From Bremia lactucae (taxonomy: Eukaryota; Oomycota; Peronosporomycetes; Peronosporales; Peronosporaceae), in contig NC_090617.1 of the NCBI RefSeq assembly GCF_004359215.1, forward strand, positions 3,382,110 to 3,434,912: a DNA stretch of 52,803 nt, read 5' to 3'. The notes beneath the pieces are model-generated. The model searched no databases. It was not told the DNA's origin and saw only the letters and a program-made list of their open reading frames with translations. The translations under genes and the position numbers were made by a program. Numbering within the stretch: the first letter of the stretch is position 1; each line of letters begins with the position of its first letter. Positions 1 through 9,567 of the stretch are shown piece after piece.

Positions 1-1040
1 GTGACGAGTACGCAGATCTGCTTGATTTTCCCACAATGCAGATCTCTCAAGAACCGCTTAGGTTCTAGGGTTGGTAATTGAGTTATCTCCGAAGTTAACT
101 TCGGAGGCGCATACAGATCAAGAGTAGAAGCGCCTACTCTCGATCCATCATTAACCAAGACATTTAATGTCTCGGTTTCTTCCTGGGATTTATCCACAGG
201 CTGCCGGGGGATTAATCCCTCGGGATCTAGAAGTCTAGTAACTTCTACCATTTGAGGGGATTTCTCCTCAAATACGTGGGGACCTCTTCCCTCAACGTCT
301 TCCGAGTGTGATTGCGCTATCACAGTCGGGTCCACTACGGTCGACTCTCTACTCGACCTTGGATCATCGTGTTGTCCTTTCTGGGCAACCGGTATACTCC
401 TTGAATGTCGCCCACTAAGCGTACATTCATGTCCCAATCCACTCGACCTTTTCGAGTGGTGGACCTTCGGCGCTGCCTGTGCATTAACACAGCCGCCGGC
501 AGCTGACTCCACATTGTGATTGGTAATCACACTGTGATCTTGTGCGGTTGTACTAACGACCGTACCACAAGTGAGGCCATCGCACTCACTCGTAGTACAT
601 CCACACGCTTGTGGACGCTCCAAGACGTTCATCAGATGGCCATCTGATGAACAAGTGGCAGGCATCTTTACGGATCGATGCTGCCAGCTGATCCTTGGCT
701 CGTATTTTCTGAGCCAAGGTAAACCTAGGATGACATCAAATTTGTCATCCAAATCCAGTACGATGAAATCATCATCATACTGTAAATCTCTTAACGTGTA
801 GCGAAAGTTCACTACGCGTTTCATTACTGTTATCGATGCGCCTGTCGCTAGACGCACCGTCATCCTCGTTGGAGGGATATCGCGCTCAACATATTTGAGC
901 CTACGACCCTCTAGTGACTGGCGACGAATAAAGTTATTCGACACTCCACAGTCCGCTAGGGCTCTAAGTGACAAATCATTTGTCAATTTTAATTTTAAGG
1001 TGATGAGGGATACCTCATAACCAGCTGCAGAGACACATAT
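1..1040 (-). CDS. pol: Gypsy aspartic protease and linker, partial
   Basis: A minus-strand frame is open from a TAA at 1041-1043 to the window edge, about 346 codons without a stop. Near 939-953 it reads DCGVSNNFIRR, the catalytic Asp of the retroviral-type protease (usual D-S/T/C-G). It is followed by flap-like LATGASITV, the block DDDFIVLDLDDKFDVILGLPW (730-790) and PWLRKYEPR. The remaining 200 or so codons are a Ser/Thr-, His- and Cys-rich linker that in related copies leads into reverse transcriptase. An in-frame TAA replaces a sense codon present at about 21195, so gag-pro fusion is broken here. This frame is packed with short inverted repeats. Confidence 0.7.
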   Translation of the reverse strand, partial: MCVSAAGYEVSLITLKLKLTNDLSLRALADCGVSNNFIRRQSLEGRRLKYVERDIPPTRMTVRLATGASITVMKRVVNFRYTLRDLQYDDDFIVLDLDDKFDVILGLPWLRKYEPRISWQHRSVKMPATCSSDGHLMNVLERPQACGCTTSECDGLTCGTVVSTTAQDHSVITNHNVESAAGGCVNAQAAPKVHHSKRSSGLGHECTLSGRHSRSIPVAQKGQHDDPRSSRESTVVDPTVIAQSHSEDVEGRGPHVFEEKSPQMVEVTRLLDPEGLIPRQPVDKSQEETETLNVLVNDGSRVGASTLDLYAPPKLTSEITQLPTLEPKRFLRDLHCGKIKQICVLV

Positions 1041-1141
1041 TTATTGTTTGTCTGGAGCAACTTTAGTCAAGAGATTTGCAAATTCTCTTGAGGTTGCTGG
1101 ATCAGTAGGGCGTTGCGCCCCTACTGACCGCGGGACACCAC

Positions 1142-2101
1142 ACTCATGAGCGTAGTGTCCTATTTTTGGCAGCGATGGCATTTCTGCAATCGCTTATTGC
1201 TCGAAAAGTGAGGTCTCTCGCTTTCGACGTAAGAGAGGTCTATGGGTTCTGGACCTTCTAGCTCGTGTCGTGTTGGAGGACGATACGATGACGAACTAGC
1301 TTGAGCATGTCTCAAGCTTAAGTCCTCCTGTTCCGCAACGGATATTGCTTCTTCAAGCGTATTTAATTCCAAGCGGAAAAGGTAAGTCTTTACGGGATCA
1401 TCCTTAAGACCTTGCATGAACACCGTAATCAACGTGTGTTCATGAACTGGGTCATTTGCTATACAACTCGCTAAGAGTCGTATGTGCTGGGCATATGCGT
1501 GAACATCACGCTTGCCTTGCTTGAGTTTCAGAAGCTATGAACGAGCTCTGAACGCAGCCCTTGGCGGTTCAAACGTCTGTTTGAGCCGACTTTAAAAGCC
1601 TCTAGCGACCCAAAGACGTATGGGCCGCGCAACTTAAGGCCCGATGCCCCAAGTTTTGGCACGACCTGCCAAATTTGATTGAGCGAATGCGACTTGCATT
1701 TGCTAGTCGACGATGTGACGTGCCCTTATGGCATCGTCGAACTCGACAAAATATCTCAAGAGGGAGTCTTCTTCGACTCCCCTATACTTAGAGATGTCAA
1801 TCTTTAGAGTTTCGGGACGACGCGTATGTGTCATCCCAGGTACAGGGGTCTGTACCTGTTGTAACCACAACAGATGTGCCTGTTGAGAGCCTTGCTGATT
1901 CAGCAAGGCTACCTTCTCCTTCATTTCGTCAAGTTCATATTGTATGAATTTGGCGATGGCTGAATGGAGGGCATCTCGGTCCAAATTGGGCAGCATTGCC
2001 AAGATGGCATCGTTTCCTACGGTCAACATATTAATTAACAAACTCCTTTCTAAATCACATGAAACGATACACCCCGAAACAATGCGTCTTTCTATTAACA
2101 T
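1142..2101 (-). pseudogene. gag: Gypsy gag, frameshifted (G1)
   Basis: The capsid-like region reads on the minus strand from about 2050. Recognisable pieces are a DALHSAIAKFIQYELDE helix, a YRGVEEDSLLRYFVEFDDA block near 1750-1790, and a C-terminal stretch at 1160-1432 that ends in the first half of a zinc knuckle (CHRC). A one-base deletion after CHRCQK moves the second half (GHYAHEC) out of frame; the copy at 20928-20969 keeps the full CX2CX4HX4C knuckle. Frame breaks also occur between 1432 and 1703. It would package element RNA in virus-like particles. The copy is probably inactive. Confidence 0.75.
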
Positions 2102-2151
2102 CTAACATGTCCATGTTAGATGATGGAACTGTGGTCCTTGATGGACCACAA
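2099..2151 (-). other. paired hairpins in the Gypsy leader
   Basis: Just downstream of the primer site are two inverted repeats: TGTGGTCC/GGACCACA around a short loop (2131-2151), and CATCTAACATG/CATGTTAGATG separated by two bases (2099-2122). The second recurs at 19978-20005 in the plus-strand copy with 13-bp arms. The position suggests an RNA dimerisation or packaging element, which is inference. Confidence 0.5.
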
Positions 2152-2161
2152 AGTGCTACCA
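2149..2161 (-). other. tRNA primer binding site, TGGTAGCAC type
   Basis: Two bases inside the LTR the minus strand reads TGGTAGCACTTTG. TGGTAGCA is complementary to the UGCUACCA 3' end of many eukaryotic initiator tRNA-Met. The same motif follows the LTRs at 19940, 30033 and 44105. Assignment to tRNA-iMet is inference; the host tRNA is not in the window. Confidence 0.6.
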
Positions 2162-2163
2162 GG

Positions 2164-2600
2164 TGTAACGGGGCACTACTGACTTGTACTGCTTCAGTAC
2201 AAGTCCACTTCGCATGCCTGAGTGCGAGTGGTGCCTTACGTCACTTCACGTACACTAGTACGAGCAGAGGAAGACTCTCTAAGAAACACTTGTTTTAAAG
2301 AGGGTTAATTAAAAACTTTATTTTATATAATTAAGTTCCTCTGTTTCTATCTATTTAATACTAACTTAATTATAAACTAAAACAAAACATGTAATAAAAT
2401 CTTTTCTGTCTCTCTCTTTGCGCGCGTCAAGCGCTGACTGAACCGCGGAGAAAGTATATATAATGATCTATATCTACCGATGGATTTGCTTTTTAAAATA
2501 TTACTACGTATAGTAATATTCTTCAAATATTATCTACCTTTAAGATATTATGTTAACAATCTTTAAGTGTTAATTTCATGTAACGATACACCCCGTTACA
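2164..2600 (-). repeat. 5' LTR, family A
   Basis: 437-bp LTR with perfect 10-bp terminal inverted repeats, TGTAACGGGG at one end and CCCCGTTACA at the other. Related copies lie at 19517-19937, 30348-30773, 36236-36687 and 51131-51568. It is read on the minus strand because gag follows leftward. Confidence 0.9.
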
Positions 2601-2903
2601 ATTACCGTTCCATGAATAATTTGACCTTTTTAACCGTAATATTGCGATATGATCTTGTAACTGGGACATACTTTATTAATTTCTAGACAAAGCAAAGTAA
2701 ATGTATTAATTCCGTTCTTCTTCTCTTTTAAGACGCAGTGTGAGCCTTTCATATCTGTTAGCTCATCTTCTTCAGCTCCAAAGACCCACTGGTGATGCGG
2801 TAGCATTCGTTTGAAGCTTGTTCAGCTTTTTCTCGATTTGTGCATGCTATGGGTCTGAGCAATTTCGTTCCAGTAACCCAGGCTTGATTTAATATACCTG
2901 AGC

Positions 2904-3509
2904 TTACATTGCGTGAAGGCTCGAAGGAATAACAGAATTCACTTCACTTCGCACTTCTTCCACGTTGAGACTTGTGGGAAAATATGCCGGGCTTCGGTTC
3001 AACGCCCGAAATTGTTGCAGTCGTGCGTTCATGGCGTCCCGAATGGGATTGTTAACCAAATCTGGATGATTGATCAGACTCTCTAGTTGGGATTCACCGT
3101 AAGTCGCGAGCAATTTTTTAAACACTTCATTATAGTAGTAGTCACGATCCGCAAATCGTGGAAGACTGCTCATTACTTCAAACTCGATCATATCGAGTGC
3201 TTTTTTTGGAGTGGGTCTGCCGATGGGAGCAAGAAGAACGTCAAACAATCCATCGATAGCCGTGAGAATGCCAACTTCCAGCTGTTGAGCCATTGCTTTG
3301 AGCGAGTCGTAGTACGAATTGATCCTGTTTTCAGAAAGCGCAGAGGTCGTCGTGTCCGGCAGCTCTCTCAAGTGTCGATAAGAGCTGCGAGTCATAGTTT
3401 TAGGACTCGTTGAGAGGGTTGCCACGCACGCTGATAGAGCAAAAAGTGCCAGCAGCATGAGGCTGCGCACGGTACAAGACGTTAAACCCTTGGGCGTGGA
3501 GGGCACCAT
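2904..3509 (-). CDS. RxLR-type secreted effector candidate 1
   Basis: 201-residue protein with a hydrophobic signal peptide (about residues 16-33, rich in Leu/Ala) followed by RHLR at residues 45-48. This is the layout of oomycete host-translocated effectors. No clear dEER follows; the nearest acidic/basic group is a weak SENR. The C-terminal part is soluble and mostly helical by composition, and I recognise no domain in it. An in-frame ATG lies 60 bases upstream (3569), but an Inr-like TCATTTT sits between the two ATGs, so the downstream ATG is preferred. No intron is needed. It stands alone between the family-A LTR (about 300 bp away) and element C1. The specific host target is unknown. Confidence 0.8.
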   Translation of the reverse strand: MVPSTPKGLTSCTVRSLMLLALFALSACVATLSTSPKTMTRSSYRHLRELPDTTTSALSENRINSYYDSLKAMAQQLEVGILTAIDGLFDVLLAPIGRPTPKKALDMIEFEVMSSLPRFADRDYYYNEVFKKLLATYGESQLESLINHPDLVNNPIRDAMNARLQQFRALNRSPAYFPTSLNVEEVRSEVNSVIPSSLHAM

Positions 3510-3546
3510 TGAATGATTAAGCGAATTGATACTTTGGTAGCAATTA

Positions 3547-3553
3547 AAAATGA
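3547..3553 (-). promoter_or_regulatory. Inr-like core promoter of effector 1
   Basis: TCATTTT on the minus strand fits the oomycete initiator YCAYTYY and lies 38-44 bases upstream of the ATG at 3509. It argues against the upstream ATG at 3569 as the start. Motif match only; no transcript evidence. Confidence 0.4.
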
Positions 3554-3569
3554 ATCTTTTTTTTAGCAT

Positions 3570-4308
3570 CTTTAGAAGGAAGAAATCAGATCAAAATCCT
3601 GATCGGATCAGATTGGAGATTCACATACTTGACAAGAAAAAGAAAGGTCCTCTTTTGAGCAAGAGATTGTAGGGTATTAGTATCTCTATGTCCCACATAT
3701 CGTGGCACTGTAAGTCCGATCGACAACCATGGACGAATCCGAAACACAGACTGTTAGAATTTACCAATGCATTCAATTATTGCGCTATCGCGTCTGTTTC
3801 ATTATCGTCTGTGCTATAGCGCACCATTAAACCAGGTTCTTCGTCCTTCCAGGATTAACAATCACGAATTGACTTGCATTTTCGGTGGCGCTAGACCTAT
3901 ACACCGCAAAAATATTGCCGCTCGGCTTACTTTCCGAGCGTCCACAACCAGTTTTTCAAATTCTGAATCCTACTAAGAGCGCAAGATCTCGTAACAATTG
4001 CCACTAGACTGTCTTTATCGCAAATCATGGGCGGAGGAGAGAATATTGGGAGCTGATGTTCACTCACCTTAAGCTTTATACGAAAAGATCTTGACGGCAA
4101 AAGACTCCATGTTTAAGTCTTCTGTCGTTTTTTAAAAGTCCTTTCATATTAATCTCCGCAACCATACAGTAAAACGATCGATACAAACATCGAGAAAATA
4201 AAGAAGAATTGGGTGTCAAATTCAGGAAAATAAATAACAATCGACAAGCGCAATTGCCAAAATCAGAACTATATCGCACTGTTCACGTACATGATTAAAA
4301 AAGTAGTA
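3570..4308. other. intergenic, no gene seen
   Basis: AT-rich upstream region of effector 1 up to the LTR-C fragment. Both strands contain only short frames without recognisable domains. It presumably holds the effector promoter. Confidence 0.6.
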
Positions 4309-4624
4309 TCTAATGGGACACACATTGGTTGAAGAACCGTTAGTGTGGATCATTTACGTTTTGGGTAAAATACCCTTTTACCCTATTTAAAATAGTTACT
4401 TTCTAAAATGCTATTTATTACGGGTAACAAATGTGGTCGCCGCTAGATGTAAATGTGGTCGCCGCTAGATATAAATGTGGTCGCCGTTAGATGTAAATCC
4501 GGCGGCCGAAGTCGATTCAAATTAGCTAGGGTGAGGTTTTAAATTTAAACAAATGAATAAAGTGCAGTTCCCCTTTTGATCTTAGAGCGTCTTGTGCCTT
4601 CCTAAGGCTTGCGCATTGATCTGT
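4309..4624 (+). repeat. LTR fragment, family C, with 22-bp tandem repeats
   Basis: Matches the first two thirds of the LTR at 43618-44102 (TAATGGG start, CAGTTCCCCTTTTGATCTTA core, CTAAGGCTTGCGCATTGATCTGT end). Three 22-bp units beginning AAATGTGGTCGCCG occupy 4429-4450, 4451-4472 and 4473-4494; the other family-C LTRs have one. Confidence 0.8.
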
Positions 4625-4639
4625 GACTCTGTACCTGAT

Positions 4640-5425
4640 TCAGAGCCGAAGGCTCGCTTTCTAGCTGCCAATGTACAGGCATTTGAGGGGAAAAGGGAGA
4701 AATACCCTTTTTTTGGATTAAGCAGATGGAGATGTTCATTGACTCCGCCTTGTTGTTAACAGAGCGAGAAAATGTGGCTATGACCATTTTTAAGCTCGGA
4801 GGTAAAGCCATGGAGTGGGCAATCTCGTGCAGCACGTCCATAAACGACGCTTTGCCCTAATGGGTTCGCTGAAACGGCAAATGATTAGCAATTTTGCACC
4901 GTCTAGTCAGGCGTTTCGCATGCGATCCCGGCTGATAGCGACTCGACAGGGTAAACGAACCCTAGGGGACTATGTCCAGGAGTTGAGAACTCTCATTGCA
5001 TCTTCGCATCAAGACCCGGAGCAAGAAGCAGTTGTCGTAGCAATCTTTATGGGGAGAATTTTTTTTTGAGGGCGTTACCCGGACGGAATCATTCCGATTC
5101 CATTCTTCTTCTTTCGAAGATGCAGTTGCCCAAGCGCTACGCGCTGAGTTCGGCTTTAAGTCTGCTCATGTTAGCACGCCTGTTTATTGTGCAAGCTCTT
5201 CGAGCATTTATAGACCGAAATCCATGGATCTAAGCCTCGTTGAGGAAGGGGAAGAAGCACTTCAAGCTGTGGATTAGCATAAAACATCTGTAGATATTAT
5301 ATGTGCGGAAGCACGAAACATTTACGTCCGGCCTGTCCCCTACGCAAAATGAGTAAAGCTCGGAAAAGCACCAATTCCGACCTAAACCAGAAATCTGGTA
5401 CGGTGTGGGCAAACGTCTATACCCA
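4640..5425 (+). pseudogene. gag: Gypsy gag, family C (C1)
   Basis: Frames around 4720-5069 give the retrotransposon gag core, including IKQMEMFIDSALLLTE and a TRQGKRTLGDYVQELRTLI block matching 44690-44740. After a frameshift near 5066, positions 5289-5336 encode a zinc-knuckle-like CX4CX4HX4C, which element C2 lacks entirely. Stops interrupt it at several points. Expected role is particle assembly and RNA binding; not functional as it stands. Confidence 0.65.
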
Positions 5426-5549
5426 GTAGGTGCGGGGCGCCCTACTGGGAAAAAGACCTAGGGCTCTCAAGAACATCTAGGAGGTAAGACTGAACAGGAC
5501 CTAGCTCCAATTAGCTCGGTGCATAAAGGCACGGGAGTTGAATACAAGC

Positions 5550-8500
5550 CTGGCTCGTTGGTCGCTCAAGCGGCTGTGAAGGGCTTTGATAAGCCATGAC
5601 CCATTTTAATTGACTCCAGGGCGTCTTGCCATTATGCTAGACGTCTTTTCCCTTAAGAGAAATCAACAATACGTTGAGGTGCTTAAACCGCATGAAAGTG
5701 ATACAACCACTGTTCGCTTAGCGACTGGGACTCGTGTCACTGTTCCAAAAGTTCCGTTGAACTAAGGTACGAAATTTCTGGGATTTGACAGTGTCGAACA
5801 CTGTCTCGTTTTTGATTTGGATTTGAGATATGATCTCATCCTTGGTATGGCCTGGCTTGAACACCATGAGGCATGGATCAATTGGAGGTTGGAGGTCTAA
5901 GACCTTAGGGGCTACGCGCACTGTTCGTAGCAAAGCTTTGGAGTCATGAACCCACCCTTGTAGGCAACAAAAGCGCTATTGGCGCGGATCACTGACTGAA
6001 TCCGTCAGTGTTTAGACATTGGAATGTCTGAGTCAGTAAACCCAATGTTGGAAACATTAATTCTGAGCCCGACTCAAAAAGGGGGTGGAACGGCACGTAC
6101 TCTGTCGAGTGACGCTTCTTGTAATAACGATTCACTGAATGCTGAAAGCATTGTATGCCTAAGGCCGAGTCACCAAGGGTGTAATATCCCTGATATATGT
6201 GGAGTGGCTCGTCTAAGTCCACCGAGTGTGGTCGGCCGAGGTGGCACCACACTGAGTGTCAGTGACACTATTGGCGGTTCGCTAGGGCATTGTGGGGGTC
6301 AGACTTCTTCTAACGCACGTCAAGTGACACGTAAACGGTCGCTGAACAAGAGAATTGAGCTACCTAACTCCTTGTCGGATGTTGTATTAGACACCTGCTC
6401 TGGTATAGAACCAATACAGGCTGGAAATTTTTGAAACGTGAGCGTCCCGGTCCCTAAGAGGCGTATTGTCTCTACTCCGAGACAGGGGAGATGGGAAGCG
6501 TCTATACCCTCACTAAGCGATACGAGCGAGCAATTTCATACGCTTGTAAATGGTGTAACCGGTAATACCGAGGGAGTAGTGAGCCTTGCGGCAATCCCTT
6601 CGTTACCTGCTCTTTTTGAGTTAGATGAAATGTCTATTGATGAGTGCGGCCGAGCCTTAAAGGCTGGCGACTGAGATGGTGGTCATTAGACCAACGATTG
6701 AGTTAAACTCATCGTCACTCCGGGATGAAGCTGTCCTGGATGACACAAAAGCTGCGCTTAGAGCGCGGAGTGGATCCTCGACCCTTAAAGATCCTACAAA
6801 TACATTTTATTCCTTGATTAAGGAATTCCAAGATGTGGTAAGTACCAATCCACCATCTGTTGTACCCCCGGATAGAGGTGTCTGTCATGAAATTGACTAG
6901 GTTTCGGGAACCAAATACTGTGTCACGCAATGGCCTTAATCAAGGGAGCAGTGTGACGTCATTGACGATTTTTTCGTGCTAAGCACAAGGCTGGAATGGT
7001 ACGAGAAAGCGAATCTTCCTATTCGACACCGACATTTTGTGTCAAAACGCCAAATGGTAATGACGCATTGTACATGCTTATAATAAGCGTAATGCTGCCA
7101 CTATACCAGCACAAACCCTCATTTCTAGTAAGGATGTTGTTCATAACTATATGATGGGATGGATAATGTACAGTGCACTTGACTTAGTCGATGGTTATTA
7201 CTAACTGCTCATGCGAGCTAGCGATATCCCGCTTACAGCGGTCAGTACCCCAAGCGGTATGTTATGGGAGTGGTTGGTTATGCCACAATCGCCGCGGCAA
7301 CATTTAATCGTCTAGTGATGCAACTGTTCGGCCCTCATCGAGATTATGCACGGACCTATTTTGATGACCCTTATTTTGTCCATATCCTTGCGGAGCTGGG
7401 TCGGTCGGATGTGGAAAACCATATGGACAAGTTGCGAGCAGTGCTCGAGTGTTTGCACACAATTAATTGTATGCCAATAGACCGATATGCATTTTTGGCG
7501 CAGAAGTAATACCGTTCTTAGGGTGCTTTATTGGGAAGCGAGGCCTTCTAGCGGATCCCTCTAAGGTAAGAGCCATGGTTGATTTACCGGTTCCTAAGAA
7601 CGAAAAGGATTTGCGTAAGTATTTGGGTTACATAAATTTAGCGAAAATTAGGCTGATATGGCTAAGCCATTATCGAATCTCCTTAAAAAGGATTCAGATT
7701 GGTGCTGGACTAGCACAAAGCATTTGGCTTTTTAAGCAGTTACGGATAGTCTTATCCATGCACCGATTCTGGCACTGCAAAATCCAAATTGACCTTTCAG
7801 TGTCGTTTGTGACGCATCGGATTTTGTCGTTGGCAGTGCTCTATTACAAATAGATGATGATGGGCGTAAACGTGTAATTGCGGTCGAGTCTAGACAGCTT
7901 AAAGTTGTGGAGAACAGCTACCCAGTTCATGACAAAAAGTTACTTGCAATGAAGTATGCTCTTGTCAAATTTAAAGTTCATCTGCTCGGCTCTAAGCCGT
8001 TTGTATATATACAGATCACGCGTCATTATTCACTGCGACAAAGTCGCCCCATCTCTCACAGAGAATGGACCGATCTCTATCATTTATCGCCGAATACAGC
8101 TTTTAGGTAAGTATAAGCCTGGAAAGCAGAATGCTTTGCTGATGCTTTATCACGCAGGCCGGGTTATGAGCTCTCTCATTTAACGACTATAATGTCGCCT
8201 ATTACTGAATTAATCCGTTCGGCTTTCGCCAGGACAAAACGTGTGTAGCTCTGCTACGAGCTCTTAAGAGCACTCAATCAGGCTTTATATTGTCGGCACG
8301 TTTGCGTGCAAGGTTACATCGATTTTCGATCGATAACGACCTGCTCCTTTATTGCATGGACGCTGCGGATACTCCGCGCGTCGTTGTTTCTCATGATGAA
8401 ACTCAAAAAAAGAAGCCTCTGTGAGGTAGACGATACTGTCCTTGGTGGCAATCTCGGTAGAGAAAAGACCTACAGCTCTGTAAGCCATATTTATTAGTGA

Positions 8501-9140
8501 CCCAAACTTTACAAATGGGTCAGCACATATGTTCGAACATGCGAAACTTGCTAGCGGGTTAAACTCTCGGCGCATGCTGCTCCACCTCTGGAAAGTCTAC
8601 CCGTGTCTACAGGGTGTGGGAGTCCATTAGTATGGGTTTTGTTTTCGGCCTACGGAAAGATTCGGCCTGTAACGCCGACATAGTGGTCTCTGTTGACCGA
8701 TTAAGCAAAATGGCTCACTTAGCCGCTGCGCCGGATATCATTGATGGTGAAGGCACAGCAAGGCTGTTTATCGATCGCGTGTTACGATAACACGGTTTGC
8801 CAGTGGCAATTATATCTAATCGAGACCCCCGTTTCACGGATAAATTCTGGAAATCGATTTTTCGAGTGTCAGGCACCAGATTGGACATATGCAAAGGGGA
8901 CCATTCGTAGACCGATGGTCAAACCTAATGTGCCAATTGCGTCATTGAGGACGTCTTACGCAGTGTGTGTGCTCAGACACCGAAGCGCTGGAGATCAATG
9001 CTCCCAGTGGTGCAACTGGCATTAAATAACGCTGTTTATGCCTCGACAGGCTAAACTCCGTTCTATGCCAACGGTCTCACCCACCCACGCATTTCGTTAG
9101 CGATAACACTGCGTGGCTCAGGGCTTGGTGAGGGAGAATT
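5550..9140 (+). pseudogene. pol: Gypsy pol, family C (C1): PR-RT-RH-IN
   Basis: Colinear remains of pol. Protease: the active site reads IDSRAS at about 5608, a Gly-to-Arg change from DSGAS in C2. Linker: 6024-6674. Reverse transcriptase: about 6800-7870, with the catalytic TYFDDPYFVH at about 7350 and SGMLWEWLVMPQ nearby. RNase H: CDASDF-like block near 7810 and a YALVKFKVHLLGSKP block near 7960. Integrase: a VNRDPRF-type block near 8820 (SNRDPRF frame) and the C..C zinc-binding part near 8540. Many stops and shifts, so inactive. Order PR-RT-RH-IN is that of Ty3/Gypsy. Confidence 0.75.
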
Positions 9141-9567
9141 AGCCAATAAGCTTGACCTGTTCCCATTCGGAAACAAGTAAGCGAGTTTCTCGCGACGCGA
9201 TTTAGTGTCTTAAGACATGTACGTGACACGATGGCTGATAGCTAACACCAAGAAAAAGAATAAGGAGATGCCAAAGGCAGAAGCTGTATTGATTCCTATG
9301 CAGCTGGAGACCGATTTTTATTAAACGCTAGAAATCTACCTACTAATTTGGTCTCCGCGGTCTTCATGACCAAATTGCGCCCGCGTTTTATTAGACCATT
9401 TACGGTCGTGCCTAAGAAGGTTAACCTTTTCAGCAAGCTGCATACACACCCAGTGTTCTACGTCGGCTTGTTTTAGCCATTTCGGATTCCTTCCCACGTG
9501 GACTGGGAGGCGCTTACAGCCGTGCTGCAGGCTGCTGCATCCGCACCAGGATGTTCAGCTGACCCTC

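Larger units (their letters stand above)
1..2600 (-). mobile_element. Ty3/Gypsy element, family A, 5' part (G1)
   Basis: A minus-strand LTR retrotransposon enters the window at its 5' LTR (right end) and runs off the left edge. In element order it has LTR, primer binding site, leader with two hairpins, gag, zinc knuckle, aspartic protease and a long linker towards reverse transcriptase. No purine tract lies outside the LTR (bases 2601 onward), which identifies it as the 5' LTR. Gag has a frameshift and a stop, while the protease-linker frame is open to the window edge, so the copy is fairly young. The same gag is recognisable on the plus strand at 20050-20980. Confidence 0.85.

Noticed and set aside
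571..801. Plus-strand frame starting with GTG
   Set aside because: Shadow of the minus-strand protease-linker frame; GTG is not a credible start in this kind of genome.
4429..4494. CRISPR-like array (three 22-bp repeats)
   Set aside because: The units are contiguous with no spacers and lie in an LTR of a eukaryotic retroelement; simple tandem duplication.
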